Of a stretch of 64,000 nucleotides of DNA, positions 50,350-59,450 are shown piece after piece (positions within the stretch are counted from its first letter, which is position 1; the number at the start of each line of letters is the position of its first letter). The stretch covers positions 33,220 to 97,219 of the forward strand of contig JAIKWF010000024.1 of NCBI GenBank assembly GCA_024685005.1, read 5' to 3'. Origin of the DNA: Lachnospiraceae bacterium. GTDB taxonomy: Bacteria > Bacillota > Clostridia > Lachnospirales > Lachnospiraceae. The position numbers and the translations under genes were made by a program. The notes under the pieces were generated by a model. That model saw only the letters and a list, made by a program, of their open reading frames with translations. It was not told the DNA's origin and did no database searches.

Positions 50350-51450
50350 ATGATTAGTAGCCTGTGGAAAAAACTGAAGGAAGTGGTCTTTAAAGATGTG
50401 GGAAGGGAGTCGGAATCAAATGATCTTTCCGTTCTTCTTCGCTGCATGTCTTTGGTGCAGATTTTGATCCTGCTTTTTATGGCAGTGGTCATGGCCTATC
50501 TGAACGAGATTTTCCTGTGTATGTCCTGTGTTTTTCTTATCGGCTTTCTTTCCTCTGTTCTGATCTTAACCTATGAGGACCGCACCGTGGCCGGAATGTA
50601 TATTTTTATCATTGCGAATCATCTGTTTATAGCGGTTTCCAGCCTGTTGACAGCCTGGAAACATTTCTACACGCCTATGGTACTGATCTGTATCATGCTC
50701 TTTTTCTTTAATGTCAGAGTATCCATGAAGGTGAAGGTATATTATGCCATAGCAGAAGCGGCGTTTGTCATCGGGCTTTTGGTGGCAGAGTATCTGCGTC
50801 CTGCCAATCCCGCCATGAGCATGGTGCCGGAGGCCGTTCTCATATCCTGCAATGTCCTTTGCTGTATCGGCTGTGTTTCCTTTGAGGCCTATTCCTATTC
50901 TTTGAAATACACCAAAAACGAAGAAAAAATCATGCAGTACAACAAAAAGCTGGAGGATATGGTATCCCGGGATGCGCTTACGGGTCTTTGGAACAGACGT
51001 GCCATGAATGAGCATCTGTCCCTTTTGGAGAATAATTACAGAAAGCATCAGAAGACGTTTTCCGTGGCCATCATGGATATTGACTTCTTTAAAAAAGTCA
51101 ATGACACCTATGGACATGGTATGGGAGACTTTGTGTTAAAATCACTTTCAGCCATCTTGAAAGACTATATGGAGGAGAGGGGAAGTGTTGCCAGATGGGG
51201 CGGCGAAGAATTTTTGCTCACCTTTGAAGGCGGCAAGTTTGAAAATGCCGTTAAGGAGATGGACAGGCTCAGAGACAGGATCTCTCTGCACGAATTTGCA
51301 TTCAAAGACGTAAAGCTCCATCTTACCGTTACAGGCGGCATCGAGGATTACGCCATGGTAGATTCCGTCGATGCCGTGATCACGAAGGCCGACGAGCGTC
51401 TTTACAAAGGAAAGACCGGCGGCCGAAACAGGGTTGTCAGTGTAGACTAG
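50350..51450 (+). CDS. Membrane-bound GGDEF diguanylate cyclase
   Basis: 366 residues. About six membrane helices in the first 190 residues ('LVQILILLFMAVVMAYLN', 'VFLIGFLSSVLILTY', 'MYIFIIANHLFIAVSSLLT', and so on) act as sensor. The cytoplasmic GGDEF domain (about 205-360) has 'RDALTGLWNRRAMNEHLSLL', 'AIMDIDFFKKVNDTYGHGMG' and 'RWGGEEFLLTF', the GGEEF form being active in known enzymes. No RxxD site precedes it. It starts 11 bases after thyA, and its stop overlaps the convergent folA stop. With the LacI-sensor cyclase at 31556, this is the second c-di-GMP enzyme in the window; no EAL or HD-GYP protein is present. Confidence 0.93.
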   Translation: MISSLWKKLKEVVFKDVGRESESNDLSVLLRCMSLVQILILLFMAVVMAYLNEIFLCMSCVFLIGFLSSVLILTYEDRTVAGMYIFIIANHLFIAVSSLLTAWKHFYTPMVLICIMLFFFNVRVSMKVKVYYAIAEAAFVIGLLVAEYLRPANPAMSMVPEAVLISCNVLCCIGCVSFEAYSYSLKYTKNEEKIMQYNKKLEDMVSRDALTGLWNRRAMNEHLSLLENNYRKHQKTFSVAIMDIDFFKKVNDTYGHGMGDFVLKSLSAILKDYMEERGSVARWGGEEFLLTFEGGKFENAVKEMDRLRDRISLHEFAFKDVKLHLTVTGGIEDYAMVDSVDAVITKADERLYKGKTGGRNRVVSVD

Positions 51451-51932
51451 ACTCTTTTGTACCTGTTAAAAGAAAATTCTATATCAAAGCAGGTCTGTTC
51501 TTCACCTTCTTCTACAAGCTCCCATTCGGGATCTTCATCCAGATTCGGGAAAAAGGCATCCGCTTCATAGCTGTGATGGATCCGGGTTACCAGAGCCTCG
51601 TCGCAGTAGGGCAGGAATTGCCTGTATACGGTCTCCCCGCCGATGACGAAAATCTCGGTGCCTGTTTTTTCGGCTTCTGCTATGGCATCCTCGACGGAGT
51701 GAACAACGATGGCATCCTTTACTTTATACTGCGGATCTTTAGAAAGGATAATGTTGGTCCGATTGGGAAGGGGGGCTTTCTGGGGAAAACTTTCCAAGGT
51801 CTTGCGGCCCATGATGATGGTATGTCCCGTGGTGATGGTCCGGAAATATTTCATATCACTGGGAATCCGGATCAGAAGGGAATTGTGAAGACCGATGGCC
51901 CAGTTGTCGTCAGCGGAAAGAATGCATTTCAT
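51447..51932 (-). CDS. folA: Dihydrofolate reductase
   Basis: 161 residues; NADPH-dependent reduction of dihydrofolate to THF. 'ADDNWAIGLHNSLLIRIPSD' carries the substrate loop, with catalytic Asp in 'PSDMKYF'. 'TIIMGRKTLESFP' and 'TEIFVIGGETVYRQFLP' bind NADPH. The Trp of the usual 'LLWHLP' is Arg (LLIRIP), a mild oddity. Convergent with the GGDEF gene, their ends overlapping by 4 bases. AAAGGAG precedes the ATG, and TATACT (minus strand, 51976-51971) could be its -10. Confidence 0.95.
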   Translation of the reverse strand: MKCILSADDNWAIGLHNSLLIRIPSDMKYFRTITTGHTIIMGRKTLESFPQKAPLPNRTNIILSKDPQYKVKDAIVVHSVEDAIAEAEKTGTEIFVIGGETVYRQFLPYCDEALVTRIHHSYEADAFFPNLDEDPEWELVEEGEEQTCFDIEFSFNRYKRV

Positions 51933-52006
51933 AGAGAACGTCTCCTTTTTCGTTTATTTCTTCGGTCATCAGTATACGGTATTTTCGAAGAAAAGGGAAG
52001 TGGATA

Positions 52007-52036
52007 TTGACAGTATAAAATTAGCGGTGGTAAACT
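52007..52036 (+). promoter_or_regulatory. Promoter of ilvE
   Basis: TTGACA (52007-52012), 18 bases, TAAACT (52031-52036). Confidence 0.7.
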
Positions 52037-52084
52037 AAAACGAAAAAAGCCGGCATGTAAGCCGGGCGGAAAGGAAGAAGGAAA

Positions 52085-53110
52085 ATGGAAAAGAAAAACA
52101 TTGACTGGAGCAACATCGGATTTGGGTACGTTAAGACTGACAAACGCTATGTTTCCAACTTCAAGGACGGAGCCTGGGACCAGGGTGTTTTGACGGAGGA
52201 TGATACCGTCGTGATCAGTGAGTGTGCCGGTGTTCTGCAGTATGCACAGACAATCTTTGAGGGCCTGAAGGCTTATACAACTGAGGACGGACGGATTGTC
52301 TGCTTCCGCCCGGATCTGAACGCAAGCAGATTGGCTGATTCCGCAAGAAGACTGGAGATGCCCGTATTCCCCGAAGACCGTTTCATTGAGGCGGTTGTGG
52401 AAACCGTAAAAGCAAATGAAGCATATGTTCCGCCTTACGGCAGCGGCGCAACTTTGTATATCAGACCTTATATGTTCGGCAGCAACCCCGTTATCGGTGT
52501 GAAGCCGGCTTCGGAATATCAGTTCCGTGTATTTACCACACCGGTAGGCCCTTACTTCAAGGGCGGCGCAAAGCCCATCACCATCAAAGTCAGTGATTTT
52601 GACCGTGCGGCACCCCACGGAACCGGCCACATCAAGGCAGGTCTGAACTATGCCATGAGCCTGCATGCCATTGTTACGGCACATGCAGAAGGCTATGATG
52701 AGAATATGTATCTGGATGCAGGTACCAGAACCAAGGTAGAGGAGACCGGCGGCGCCAACTTCCTGTTCGTAACAAAGGACGGAAAGGTAGTTACCCCCAA
52801 ATCCTCCAGTATCCTGCCTTCCATCACCAGAAGATCTCTGATGTATGTTGCCAAGGAATATCTGGGACTTGAGACCGAGGAAAGAGAAGTATTCCTCTCC
52901 GAGCTGGATGATTTTGCAGAGTGCGGCCTTTGCGGAACCGCAGCGGTTATTTCTCCCGTAGGAAAGATCGTAGATCATGGAAGAGAGATCTGCTTTGCAA
53001 GCGGTATGGAAAAAATGGGACCCGTAACTCAGAAACTTTACGATACACTCACCGGAATCCAGATGGGCAGACTGGAAGCGCCCGAAGGCTGGATCAAAGA
53101 GATCGTATAA
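52085..53110 (+). CDS. ilvE: Branched-chain amino acid aminotransferase
   Basis: 341-residue PLP class IV transaminase for Leu, Ile and Val (BCAT type II-like). 'YAQTIFEGLKAYTTEDG' and 'YIRPYMFGSNPVIGV' are BCAT signatures. The PLP Lys is in 'GTGHIKAGLNYAMSLHA' (about residue 184), and 'EETGGANFLFVTKDGKVVTP' contains the conserved Glu/Thr. Length is typical. GGAAGAAGG lies before the ATG. The next gene, thrH, acts in serine/threonine-related metabolism. Confidence 0.96.
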   Translation: MEKKNIDWSNIGFGYVKTDKRYVSNFKDGAWDQGVLTEDDTVVISECAGVLQYAQTIFEGLKAYTTEDGRIVCFRPDLNASRLADSARRLEMPVFPEDRFIEAVVETVKANEAYVPPYGSGATLYIRPYMFGSNPVIGVKPASEYQFRVFTTPVGPYFKGGAKPITIKVSDFDRAAPHGTGHIKAGLNYAMSLHAIVTAHAEGYDENMYLDAGTRTKVEETGGANFLFVTKDGKVVTPKSSSILPSITRRSLMYVAKEYLGLETEEREVFLSELDDFAECGLCGTAAVISPVGKIVDHGREICFASGMEKMGPVTQKLYDTLTGIQMGRLEAPEGWIKEIV

Positions 53111-53140
53111 GAAACCCGGAAGGAAACAGGAATTAGAAAA

Positions 53141-53746
53141 ATGGAAATTGTTTGTTTGGATTTGGAAGGCGTTCTGGTTCCCGAGATCTGGATCGCTTTC
53201 GCGAAGGCAACGGGAATCCCGGAGCTGGAAAAGACCACCAGAGACGAGCCTGATTATGATAAGCTGATGAACTATCGCATTGAGATCTTAAAGGAGCACG
53301 GCCTGGGCTTAAAGCAGATTCAGGATACCATTGCCACCATCGACCCCCTCCCCGGCGCCAAAGAATTTTTGGATAAGCTCAGGGAGAAAACCCAGGTGAT
53401 CATCATCAGTGATACCTTTACACAGTTTGCTACCCCGCTTATGAAAAAACTGGGCTGGCCCACCATTTTCTGCAACACCCTTGTTGTGGGAGAGGACGGC
53501 ACCATCGAAGGATATAAGATGCGGGTGGAAAAGAGCAAGCTGGCTACGGTAAAAGCCCTGCAGACCATCGGATACGATACCATCGCATCCGGCGACAGCT
53601 TCAATGATCTGGGAATGATCGAAGCTTCCAAAGCTGGATTTTTGTTCCGCAGCACGGATGCTATCAAAAAGGATTACCCTATGTATCCCGCCTTTGAAAC
53701 ATACGACGAGTTGTATGATGCCATCATGGGCGTGATACCGGAATAA
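53141..53746 (+). CDS. thrH: ThrH-type phosphoserine phosphatase / homoserine phosphotransferase
   Basis: 201-residue HAD enzyme with the distinct ThrH N terminus 'MEIVCLDLEGVLVPEIWIAF' (nucleophile Asp7, Asp-x-Glu pair). Motif II is 'VIIISDTF' and motif IV 'IASGDSFNDLGM'. ThrH has phosphoserine phosphatase and phosphoserine:homoserine phosphotransferase activity in Pseudomonas. Here it probably works in serine or threonine synthesis. It lies 30 bases after ilvE, with AAGGAAA upstream, and is followed by a strong terminator. Confidence 0.93.
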   Translation: MEIVCLDLEGVLVPEIWIAFAKATGIPELEKTTRDEPDYDKLMNYRIEILKEHGLGLKQIQDTIATIDPLPGAKEFLDKLREKTQVIIISDTFTQFATPLMKKLGWPTIFCNTLVVGEDGTIEGYKMRVEKSKLATVKALQTIGYDTIASGDSFNDLGMIEASKAGFLFRSTDAIKKDYPMYPAFETYDELYDAIMGVIPE

Positions 53747-53780
53747 GGCTTTATTGAACGAATTACAACAGAAATGAGTG

Positions 53781-53819
53781 AAAGCAGACGGAAAGTAATT
53801 TCGGTCTGCTTTTATTTTT
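53781..53819 (+). terminator. Terminator after ilvE-thrH
   Basis: AAAGCAGAC (53781-53789) and GTCTGCTTT (53804-53812), loop 14 bases, followed by TATTTTT. Confidence 0.88.
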
Positions 53820-53820
53820 C

Positions 53821-53866
53821 TTGACAAAAGAATGGAATTGCGTTATTGTATTAGACAGATAATACA
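53821..53866 (+). promoter_or_regulatory. Promoter with palindromic operator of the GntR-ABC operon
   Basis: TTGACA (53821-53826), 17 bases, TATTGT (53844-53849). A perfect repeat TGTATTA-6-TAATACA (53847-53866) overlaps the -10 and start of transcription, fitting autoregulation by the adjacent YtrA-type regulator. Confidence 0.72.
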
Positions 53867-53892
53867 GTGATACAAAGAAAGGGGGTAAGGAC

Positions 53893-54297
53893 ATGACATG
53901 GAATCTGAAAGAAGACAGACCCATTTACGTACAGATCGTGGAAACGCTTCGTATGCGTATCGTCTCGGGAGTATATCCCCCGGGAAGCCGTATCCCTTCT
54001 GTTCGTGAACTTGCTGCGGAAGCGGGTGTCAATCCCAATACCATGCAGCGGGCACTGGCTGACCTTGAGAGAATGGAACTGATCAGCACCCAGAGAACCA
54101 CCGGCAAAACGGTGACAGAGGATGAAAGCAGGATCCTTTCGCTGAAGGAATCCATCGCCGAAGAGGAGACCAAGATCTACTTTGTCAAGATGGGAGAGCT
54201 TGGATTTGATCACAGGCAGATCGCTGACTTTGTGAAAAAGGCAGCGGATGGAGAAAACAATGAGATCGGCGGATACACGCTGATGGGAGGAGAATGA
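53893..54297 (+). CDS. GntR family (YtrA-type) transcriptional regulator
   Basis: 134 residues, with N-terminal winged helix 'IPSVRELAAEAGVNPNTMQR' (about residues 34-53) and a short helical tail, as in YtrA. 'RPIYVQIVETLRMRIVSGVY' is the first helix. It is the first gene of a three-gene operon with an ABC ATPase (4-base overlap) and a membrane subunit, the standard YtrA arrangement. GGGGGTAAGG is the ribosome site. It is a separate paralogue of the regulator at 26379. Confidence 0.93.
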   Translation: MTWNLKEDRPIYVQIVETLRMRIVSGVYPPGSRIPSVRELAAEAGVNPNTMQRALADLERMELISTQRTTGKTVTEDESRILSLKESIAEEETKIYFVKMGELGFDHRQIADFVKKAADGENNEIGGYTLMGGE

Positions 54298-55001
54298 GTA
54301 TGAGCGCATTGATTGAATGCAGAAATCTGACAAAATGCTATCAAAATGGTGTGCCTGCCGTACTGGATATGAACCTGACCATAGAGAGCGGCCATATCTA
54401 CGGACTGTTGGGGCCCAACGGAAGCGGCAAGACCACTTTGATCAAGATGATAAACGGGCTTTTGATCCCTACGGCGGGAGAAGTGCTGATCGAAGGCAAC
54501 AAACCCGGCGTGGAAAGCCGGAAGATCATATCCTATTTGCCGGAGCGGACCTATTTAGACGCCCAGAACAAGGTATCGGATATGATCGCCTTTTTCGAAG
54601 ACTTTTATGAGGACTTCAAACCGGACAGAGCATGGGAGATGCTGGAGAATCTGGGGATCAACAGAGAAGCCAGACTGAAGACCCTGTCCAAAGGTACCAG
54701 GGAAAAGATCCAGCTGATCCTTGTTATGAGCAGGGAGGCAAAGCTTTTTATCCTGGATGAGCCCATTGCCGGCGTGGATCCGGCAGCCAGGGATTATATT
54801 ATCCGCACCATCATCACCAATTACAATCCGGAAGCATCGGTGATGATCTGCACCCATCTGATCTCCGATATCGAGAATATCCTCGATGACGTGATCTTCT
54901 TAAAACAGGGTAAGGTGGTTTTGAAAGCGCAGGTAGATGAGATCCGCGAAAAAGCAGGCAAGACCGTGGATCAGTACTTCAGGGAGGTGTTCGCATGCTG
55001 A
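54294..55001 (+). CDS. ABC transporter ATP-binding protein
   Basis: 235 residues. Walker A 'LGPNGSGKTTLIKMINGL' (about 38-55), Q-loop near 'ISYLPERTYL', and Walker B 'KLFILDEPIAGVDPAARDYI' (about 154-173). The signature is 'LSKGTREKIQL' rather than LSGGQ, as in YtrB-like transporters. It starts with ATG 54294 overlapping the regulator stop; ATG 54300 is an alternative. It pairs with the next gene's membrane protein. The substrate is unknown; these systems often answer envelope stress or antibiotics. Confidence 0.95.
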   Translation: MSMSALIECRNLTKCYQNGVPAVLDMNLTIESGHIYGLLGPNGSGKTTLIKMINGLLIPTAGEVLIEGNKPGVESRKIISYLPERTYLDAQNKVSDMIAFFEDFYEDFKPDRAWEMLENLGINREARLKTLSKGTREKIQLILVMSREAKLFILDEPIAGVDPAARDYIIRTIITNYNPEASVMICTHLISDIENILDDVIFLKQGKVVLKAQVDEIREKAGKTVDQYFREVFAC

Positions 55002-55828
55002 AAAAATTATTTGTTCATGAATGGAAGGACACCTGGAAACTATTGACGATCCTGAACGTTGCGGTGATCCTGTTATCTTTAAGCGGCCTGATCGTTTTTA
55101 ACAACAGAAACATGGAAAGCGTAATGGAATCCTCAAACAATAACAGTGTGGGATACGCCATGTTTTACGGCAGCTACATGTTTATTTACATCTTAAGTCT
55201 TGCGGTCCTGACGCTGGGATCCATGCTGTTTTTCTATATCAGATTTTACAGAAATCTGTATACGGATCAGGGATATCTGATGCATACTCTGCCTGTTACC
55301 GGAAAAGATTTGATCCTGTCAAAGACCTTTGTGGCCATGATCTGGCGAGTGATCGCTACGGTGGTCTGCACTTTTTCCATACTCATCGTGGTATGGTCAG
55401 CCATTGCCGAAGACGGAGCAGAGATGTGGCGGGAAATGAAAGAGGTTTTCACGCAGCTGAAGATCGAAAACGGAACAGCGGTTGTTGCTATCATTCTGGT
55501 TATTCTGATGACCATCGGCGCACAGTTGTTTGAAGTCTTTTTGGGATATCTTGCCATCAGTATCGGACAGCAGGTTTCCAAAAATAAAGTGCTTGGTTCC
55601 ATTGGAATCTACATCGGCATCCATGTTCTGATCAATATCGTAAAAAATATCGGTACCCAGGTATTCGTGTTCAGGATCATAAGAGAAGAAGAGGCAGGAA
55701 TGTTCGATCCGTCCCAGGCTACGGTGATCCTGACCCTGCTGATTATGGATGTTCTCATATTTGCACTGTGCTACGGAATGTATATGCTGATCCATCATTT
55801 CATGAAAAACAAACTGAATCTGGATTAA
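54995..55828 (+). CDS. ABC transporter membrane subunit (ABC-2-like)
   Basis: 277 residues with about six hydrophobic segments, beginning 'LLTILNVAVILLSLSGLIVF', then 'FYGSYMFIYILSLAVLTLGS', 'IWRVIATVVCTFSILIVVW', 'AVVAIILVILMTIGAQLFEV', and ending 'LTLLIMDVLIFALCYGMYML'. It overlaps the ATPase gene by 7 bases. Together with the regulator it forms a complete YtrA-type operon. No conserved family signature beyond topology is visible; export is likely. Confidence 0.85.
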   Translation: MLKKLFVHEWKDTWKLLTILNVAVILLSLSGLIVFNNRNMESVMESSNNNSVGYAMFYGSYMFIYILSLAVLTLGSMLFFYIRFYRNLYTDQGYLMHTLPVTGKDLILSKTFVAMIWRVIATVVCTFSILIVVWSAIAEDGAEMWREMKEVFTQLKIENGTAVVAIILVILMTIGAQLFEVFLGYLAISIGQQVSKNKVLGSIGIYIGIHVLINIVKNIGTQVFVFRIIREEEAGMFDPSQATVILTLLIMDVLIFALCYGMYMLIHHFMKNKLNLD

Positions 55829-55856
55829 GTTTATCGTTTCCCTGACAGCGCATTTG

Positions 55857-55865
55857 TGCTATACT
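55857..55865 (+). promoter_or_regulatory. Extended -10 promoter directly upstream of the DUF5717 start
   Basis: TGCTATACT (55857-55865) is an extended -10; the -35 at 17-base spacing is TTTCCC (55837-55842), poor. The predicted start of transcription is about 55872, the A of the ATG itself. Confidence 0.5.
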
Positions 55866-55871
55866 TAGCCT

Positions 55872-58800
55872 ATGTACAAGGTAGAGGGACTGCTTAGCGC
55901 AGAAACAACAGAATATGTGGAAGATGTGCTTGAATGCACGCCCGGGGAATTGGAGCTGTCTGTTTTGGCCGGAAAAAAAGCAGAGGGCTCTCTTTTCCTG
56001 CATAGCCAAAGCGGCAGGAAGCTGAACATGTTTCTCTATTCGAATCATTACAGGATGCAGCCGCAGGTCTCCTTTGCAAAAGGGGAGGAGATCAATCTGA
56101 CCTTCCGCTTTGACGCATCGGGACTGGCAGGAGGACAGCAGGTCAGCGGCAAGCTGGTACTGCTCTCGGACGCAGGCCAGCTTCTTGTTCCTTTCCATGT
56201 TACCGTGACGGATCATTATGAGGACGAGCAGCTTGGCAGCATTCGCAATCTGTTTCATTTTACAAACCTGGCATCGAAGGACTGGCATGCGGCGATCCGC
56301 TTTTTCTATTCAGACAAGATGGAGCGCCTGCTGAAAGGGCATGATGCGAGGTTTATTCCTCTTTACAGGAGTCTTTCCTGCATCAGGGACAACGACCGGA
56401 ATATGGACGAGTTCCTGATCGGTATGAATAAAAAGAAGCGGGCAACCTTCACGCTGGATGAGGATACCCTTTTGCTGCCCCAGGTTTACGAACCCCAGCA
56501 GCAGATCCTTACCATTCGCAGAAAGGGATGGGGCTACAGCAATCTGAAGGTCACCGTGGACGGCAAATATCTGACCACCGAAAAGACCCTCCTTACGGAG
56601 TCGGACTTTACGGACAATATCTGTAAGCTTGCGGTTTTTCTGCTGCCTACCGACGGTTATGAGCACAGAGAACGTATCATCATCGATGCGGACAGTCCCT
56701 CCGGACGCATGGTCTGCGAGCTGATGCGGCTTGGCAAAGGCAAGCGCGAGAATCCCAAAGAAAAAGAATTAAAAGAAAAGAAGAGACAGACGGCGCTTTT
56801 GATGCGGGCCTATCTGGACTACTCCACAGGCATGGGGGACGGCCCGGAGGCACTGGCCCGTGCGGAAAAATGCATTGAAAAGATCAATCACAGCGACGGA
56901 CGAAATATTACGGGACGACTGTATCAGACCCATCTTTTGTGCGTCATGGGACGGGTGCAGGAAGCCAACTGGATCTTCGATCATGTAAGACGGGTGATCG
57001 AAAAAGAGGCGGTTACACCTGCCCAGCAGGCATATTACTGGTATCTGGAGGCGATCCTGTCCGTGGAAGATCAGGAGCAGGCTTCGGTATACCGGGGGAG
57101 CGTGGTACGCAAGCTCAGGGATCTTTTTGCCAATAACAGACAGGATGCGGTGATCACCTGCCTGTATCTGCGTATGCTGCCCCAGGGGCAGATCACGCCG
57201 GTAAAAGAAATGTCCCTGTACGAAGAATGTTATTACGGTGGCTGCGAAAGCCCCATTCTGCTGCGGGAAGCCTATCGTATCATAGCGGATAATCCCGCAT
57301 ATCTGTCAGGGCTGGGAAGATTTGAGATCGCCATCCTCCGGTTTGCCCTGCATTATCAGCTTCTTACCCCCCAGCTGGAAGAGAGGCTCATTGAGCTGAC
57401 CAAGCGGGAAAAGGAAGCCCCCAGGGTGCTGATGAGTTTCCTTTCCCAGATTTACAGAGATTATCAGGAGGATGATCTTCTTGAGGCAGTCTGCGGTCTT
57501 TTGATCCGCACGGGGAAACGGGATAAGGAAAGCTTTTTCTGGTACAAGACAGCTGTAGACAAGCAGCTTCGCATCACCATGCTCTATGAGTCCTATATGG
57601 CAGCCAGGGATCCGGAGGATCTGAGCCTGCCGCCTAAGTATGTGCTCATGTATTTTGCCTACAGATGCCAGCTTGAAAACAGGACCAGAGCGCATCTGTA
57701 CCGTATCATATTGGAAAATCATACCAGGCTCGGAGCACTGATCGATGATTATGATCCCAGGATCCGCGAGTTTGCAAGGCAGCAGCTTGCCCAGGGAGAG
57801 TGCAACAGCGATCTGGCAGTCTGCTACCGGTTCTTATTTAAGGATCCGGAGGAGATCAAACGGGGGAGGGAATCCCTTCCTGCCGTGGGCTTTTTATACG
57901 AAGTAAAGATGCCCAAAGGAAAGGCACAAAAGATCATTGTGGCGCAAAACGGCCTGGAAAAAGAGACAGAATACCCCGTTTCGGAAGAGGGAACGCTGAT
58001 AAAGCTCTATACGGAGGACTACTTCCTGCTGCTGGATGATGGCGCCGGAAACAGAGTTTTGGCGGATGAAACAGTGGTGGTAAGGCGGCTTTTGCCTTTG
58101 GAACTGATCCGGAGTGAACTTTTGGAGAGCAAGGATTCCTCTGCGGGACTTTCCCTGCTTCGTATGAACGGCAGGCCGGATGATTTTTGCAGACGAACGG
58201 AAGACTGGCCTTTGTATATGGAGGCTGCCTCCGATACAGCCATATCCCTGCCTTTGCGGCTCTCGGTTTTGGAGCGCCTCCTTCGGGTGCTTTATGAACG
58301 GGAAGAGACGGAAACCTTAAAATCCCTGCTTTTGGAATACCCCATTGAGGGCGCAGATGAAAAGAAGCGGGGACAGATCATAGCTTATCATATCTGGCTG
58401 GAACAGGATGAGATGGCTCTTTCTCTTTTGTGGGAATACGGTTTTGAAGGGGTTCCCCCCAAGAGCCTGAACAGACTGATCAGACGGGGGATCGAAAGTG
58501 CAAAAGAAGGAGATCCCAAGTGGCTGGCCCTGATGTACTATACCTATCGTCAGGGGAAATTCACCTTAGAACTTCTGGAATACCTTTGCAAATATTACGA
58601 GGGCGGCATCAGCCAGATGTACCAGATCTTTAAAGATGCGGGTTCCTTTGAAGTGGATGCCCTGCCCATTGCAGAGAGGATCCTGATCGCCACGGCATAT
58701 ACCCACGGATACCTGCCCCAGTGGGATACGGTATTCGGATACTACATGAAAAAAGGCGGGAAAAAGGAACTGATCAAACGCTTTTTGCAGGATCTGAGCT

Positions 58801-59435
58801 TCCGCTATTTTGTGGGAGGCGAAGTGGTTACCGATCAGGAACTGGATTTTTTGTATAAGGCGCTCCTGCGGGAAGAGGATATGCCAAGGCTTTGCGAGGC
58901 TGCCTGGCTATATGCCATGTCTGATGAGCAGACGGAGCCGGATGAGAAGCAGATCACCCTGATCAAAGAACTGGTCAATGATTATCTGTGCAAATACGGA
59001 TATCTGCCCTTCTTTGAAGCCTTTCTGAAATACATGCCTTCTCTTTTGCCTTATGCGGCAAAGACCTGGCTGGTTTATCGCAGCAAGCCCGGCAGGAGAG
59101 TAAAGCTGAGCTACCTGGGTCATGCAGATGATGATGACAGCTACCGTGTCCACTATCTGGATGAGCTGTGTCCCGGCTATTATGCCAAGGGCTTTGAGCT
59201 CTTTTACGGAGAAAGCCTCCATTACTACATTCAGGAGGAAGACGGCGGAGAGCTGGTACTGACACACAGCGGTCAGATCGAGCGGTCAGAGGCATTGGAG
59301 AGAGAATACAACGGCCGCTTCGAAATGCTTTACGGAATGACAATGAGTGCGGATCTGGGAGATACCAGGACGGCTGCACTTTTTGCGGAAGAATATATAC
59401 GTGCCGATCGGCTGACAGAGATCCTCTTTGGCTGA
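55872..59435 (+). CDS. DUF5717 family giant beta-sandwich / helical-repeat protein
   Basis: 1187 residues, no signal peptide or membrane segment. The N terminus (about 10-112) is an Ig-like beta domain ('INLTFRFDASGLAGGQQVSG'). A second beta domain is at about 180-285 ('QQILTIRRKGWGYSNLKVTV'). Helical TPR-like repeats fill about 300-630 and 760-1060 ('LARAEKCIEKIN', 'VQEANWIFDHVRRVIEKEA'), and a C-terminal beta part ('KLSYLGHADDDDSYRVHYLD') ends it. It opens a four-gene unit with DUF5716. No Shine-Dalgarno is seen before ATG 55872, and the promoter abuts the start. Function unknown; a scaffold for a large complex is plausible. Confidence 0.85.
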   Translation: MYKVEGLLSAETTEYVEDVLECTPGELELSVLAGKKAEGSLFLHSQSGRKLNMFLYSNHYRMQPQVSFAKGEEINLTFRFDASGLAGGQQVSGKLVLLSDAGQLLVPFHVTVTDHYEDEQLGSIRNLFHFTNLASKDWHAAIRFFYSDKMERLLKGHDARFIPLYRSLSCIRDNDRNMDEFLIGMNKKKRATFTLDEDTLLLPQVYEPQQQILTIRRKGWGYSNLKVTVDGKYLTTEKTLLTESDFTDNICKLAVFLLPTDGYEHRERIIIDADSPSGRMVCELMRLGKGKRENPKEKELKEKKRQTALLMRAYLDYSTGMGDGPEALARAEKCIEKINHSDGRNITGRLYQTHLLCVMGRVQEANWIFDHVRRVIEKEAVTPAQQAYYWYLEAILSVEDQEQASVYRGSVVRKLRDLFANNRQDAVITCLYLRMLPQGQITPVKEMSLYEECYYGGCESPILLREAYRIIADNPAYLSGLGRFEIAILRFALHYQLLTPQLEERLIELTKREKEAPRVLMSFLSQIYRDYQEDDLLEAVCGLLIRTGKRDKESFFWYKTAVDKQLRITMLYESYMAARDPEDLSLPPKYVLMYFAYRCQLENRTRAHLYRIILENHTRLGALIDDYDPRIREFARQQLAQGECNSDLAVCYRFLFKDPEEIKRGRESLPAVGFLYEVKMPKGKAQKIIVAQNGLEKETEYPVSEEGTLIKLYTEDYFLLLDDGAGNRVLADETVVVRRLLPLELIRSELLESKDSSAGLSLLRMNGRPDDFCRRTEDWPLYMEAASDTAISLPLRLSVLERLLRVLYEREETETLKSLLLEYPIEGADEKKRGQIIAYHIWLEQDEMALSLLWEYGFEGVPPKSLNRLIRRGIESAKEGDPKWLALMYYTYRQGKFTLELLEYLCKYYEGGISQMYQIFKDAGSFEVDALPIAERILIATAYTHGYLPQWDTVFGYYMKKGGKKELIKRFLQDLSFRYFVGGEVVTDQELDFLYKALLREEDMPRLCEAAWLYAMSDEQTEPDEKQITLIKELVNDYLCKYGYLPFFEAFLKYMPSLLPYAAKTWLVYRSKPGRRVKLSYLGHADDDDSYRVHYLDELCPGYYAKGFELFYGESLHYYIQEEDGGELVLTHSGQIERSEALEREYNGRFEMLYGMTMSADLGDTRTAALFAEEYIRADRLTEILFG

Positions 59436-59450
59436 TAAGATGGGAGAAAC

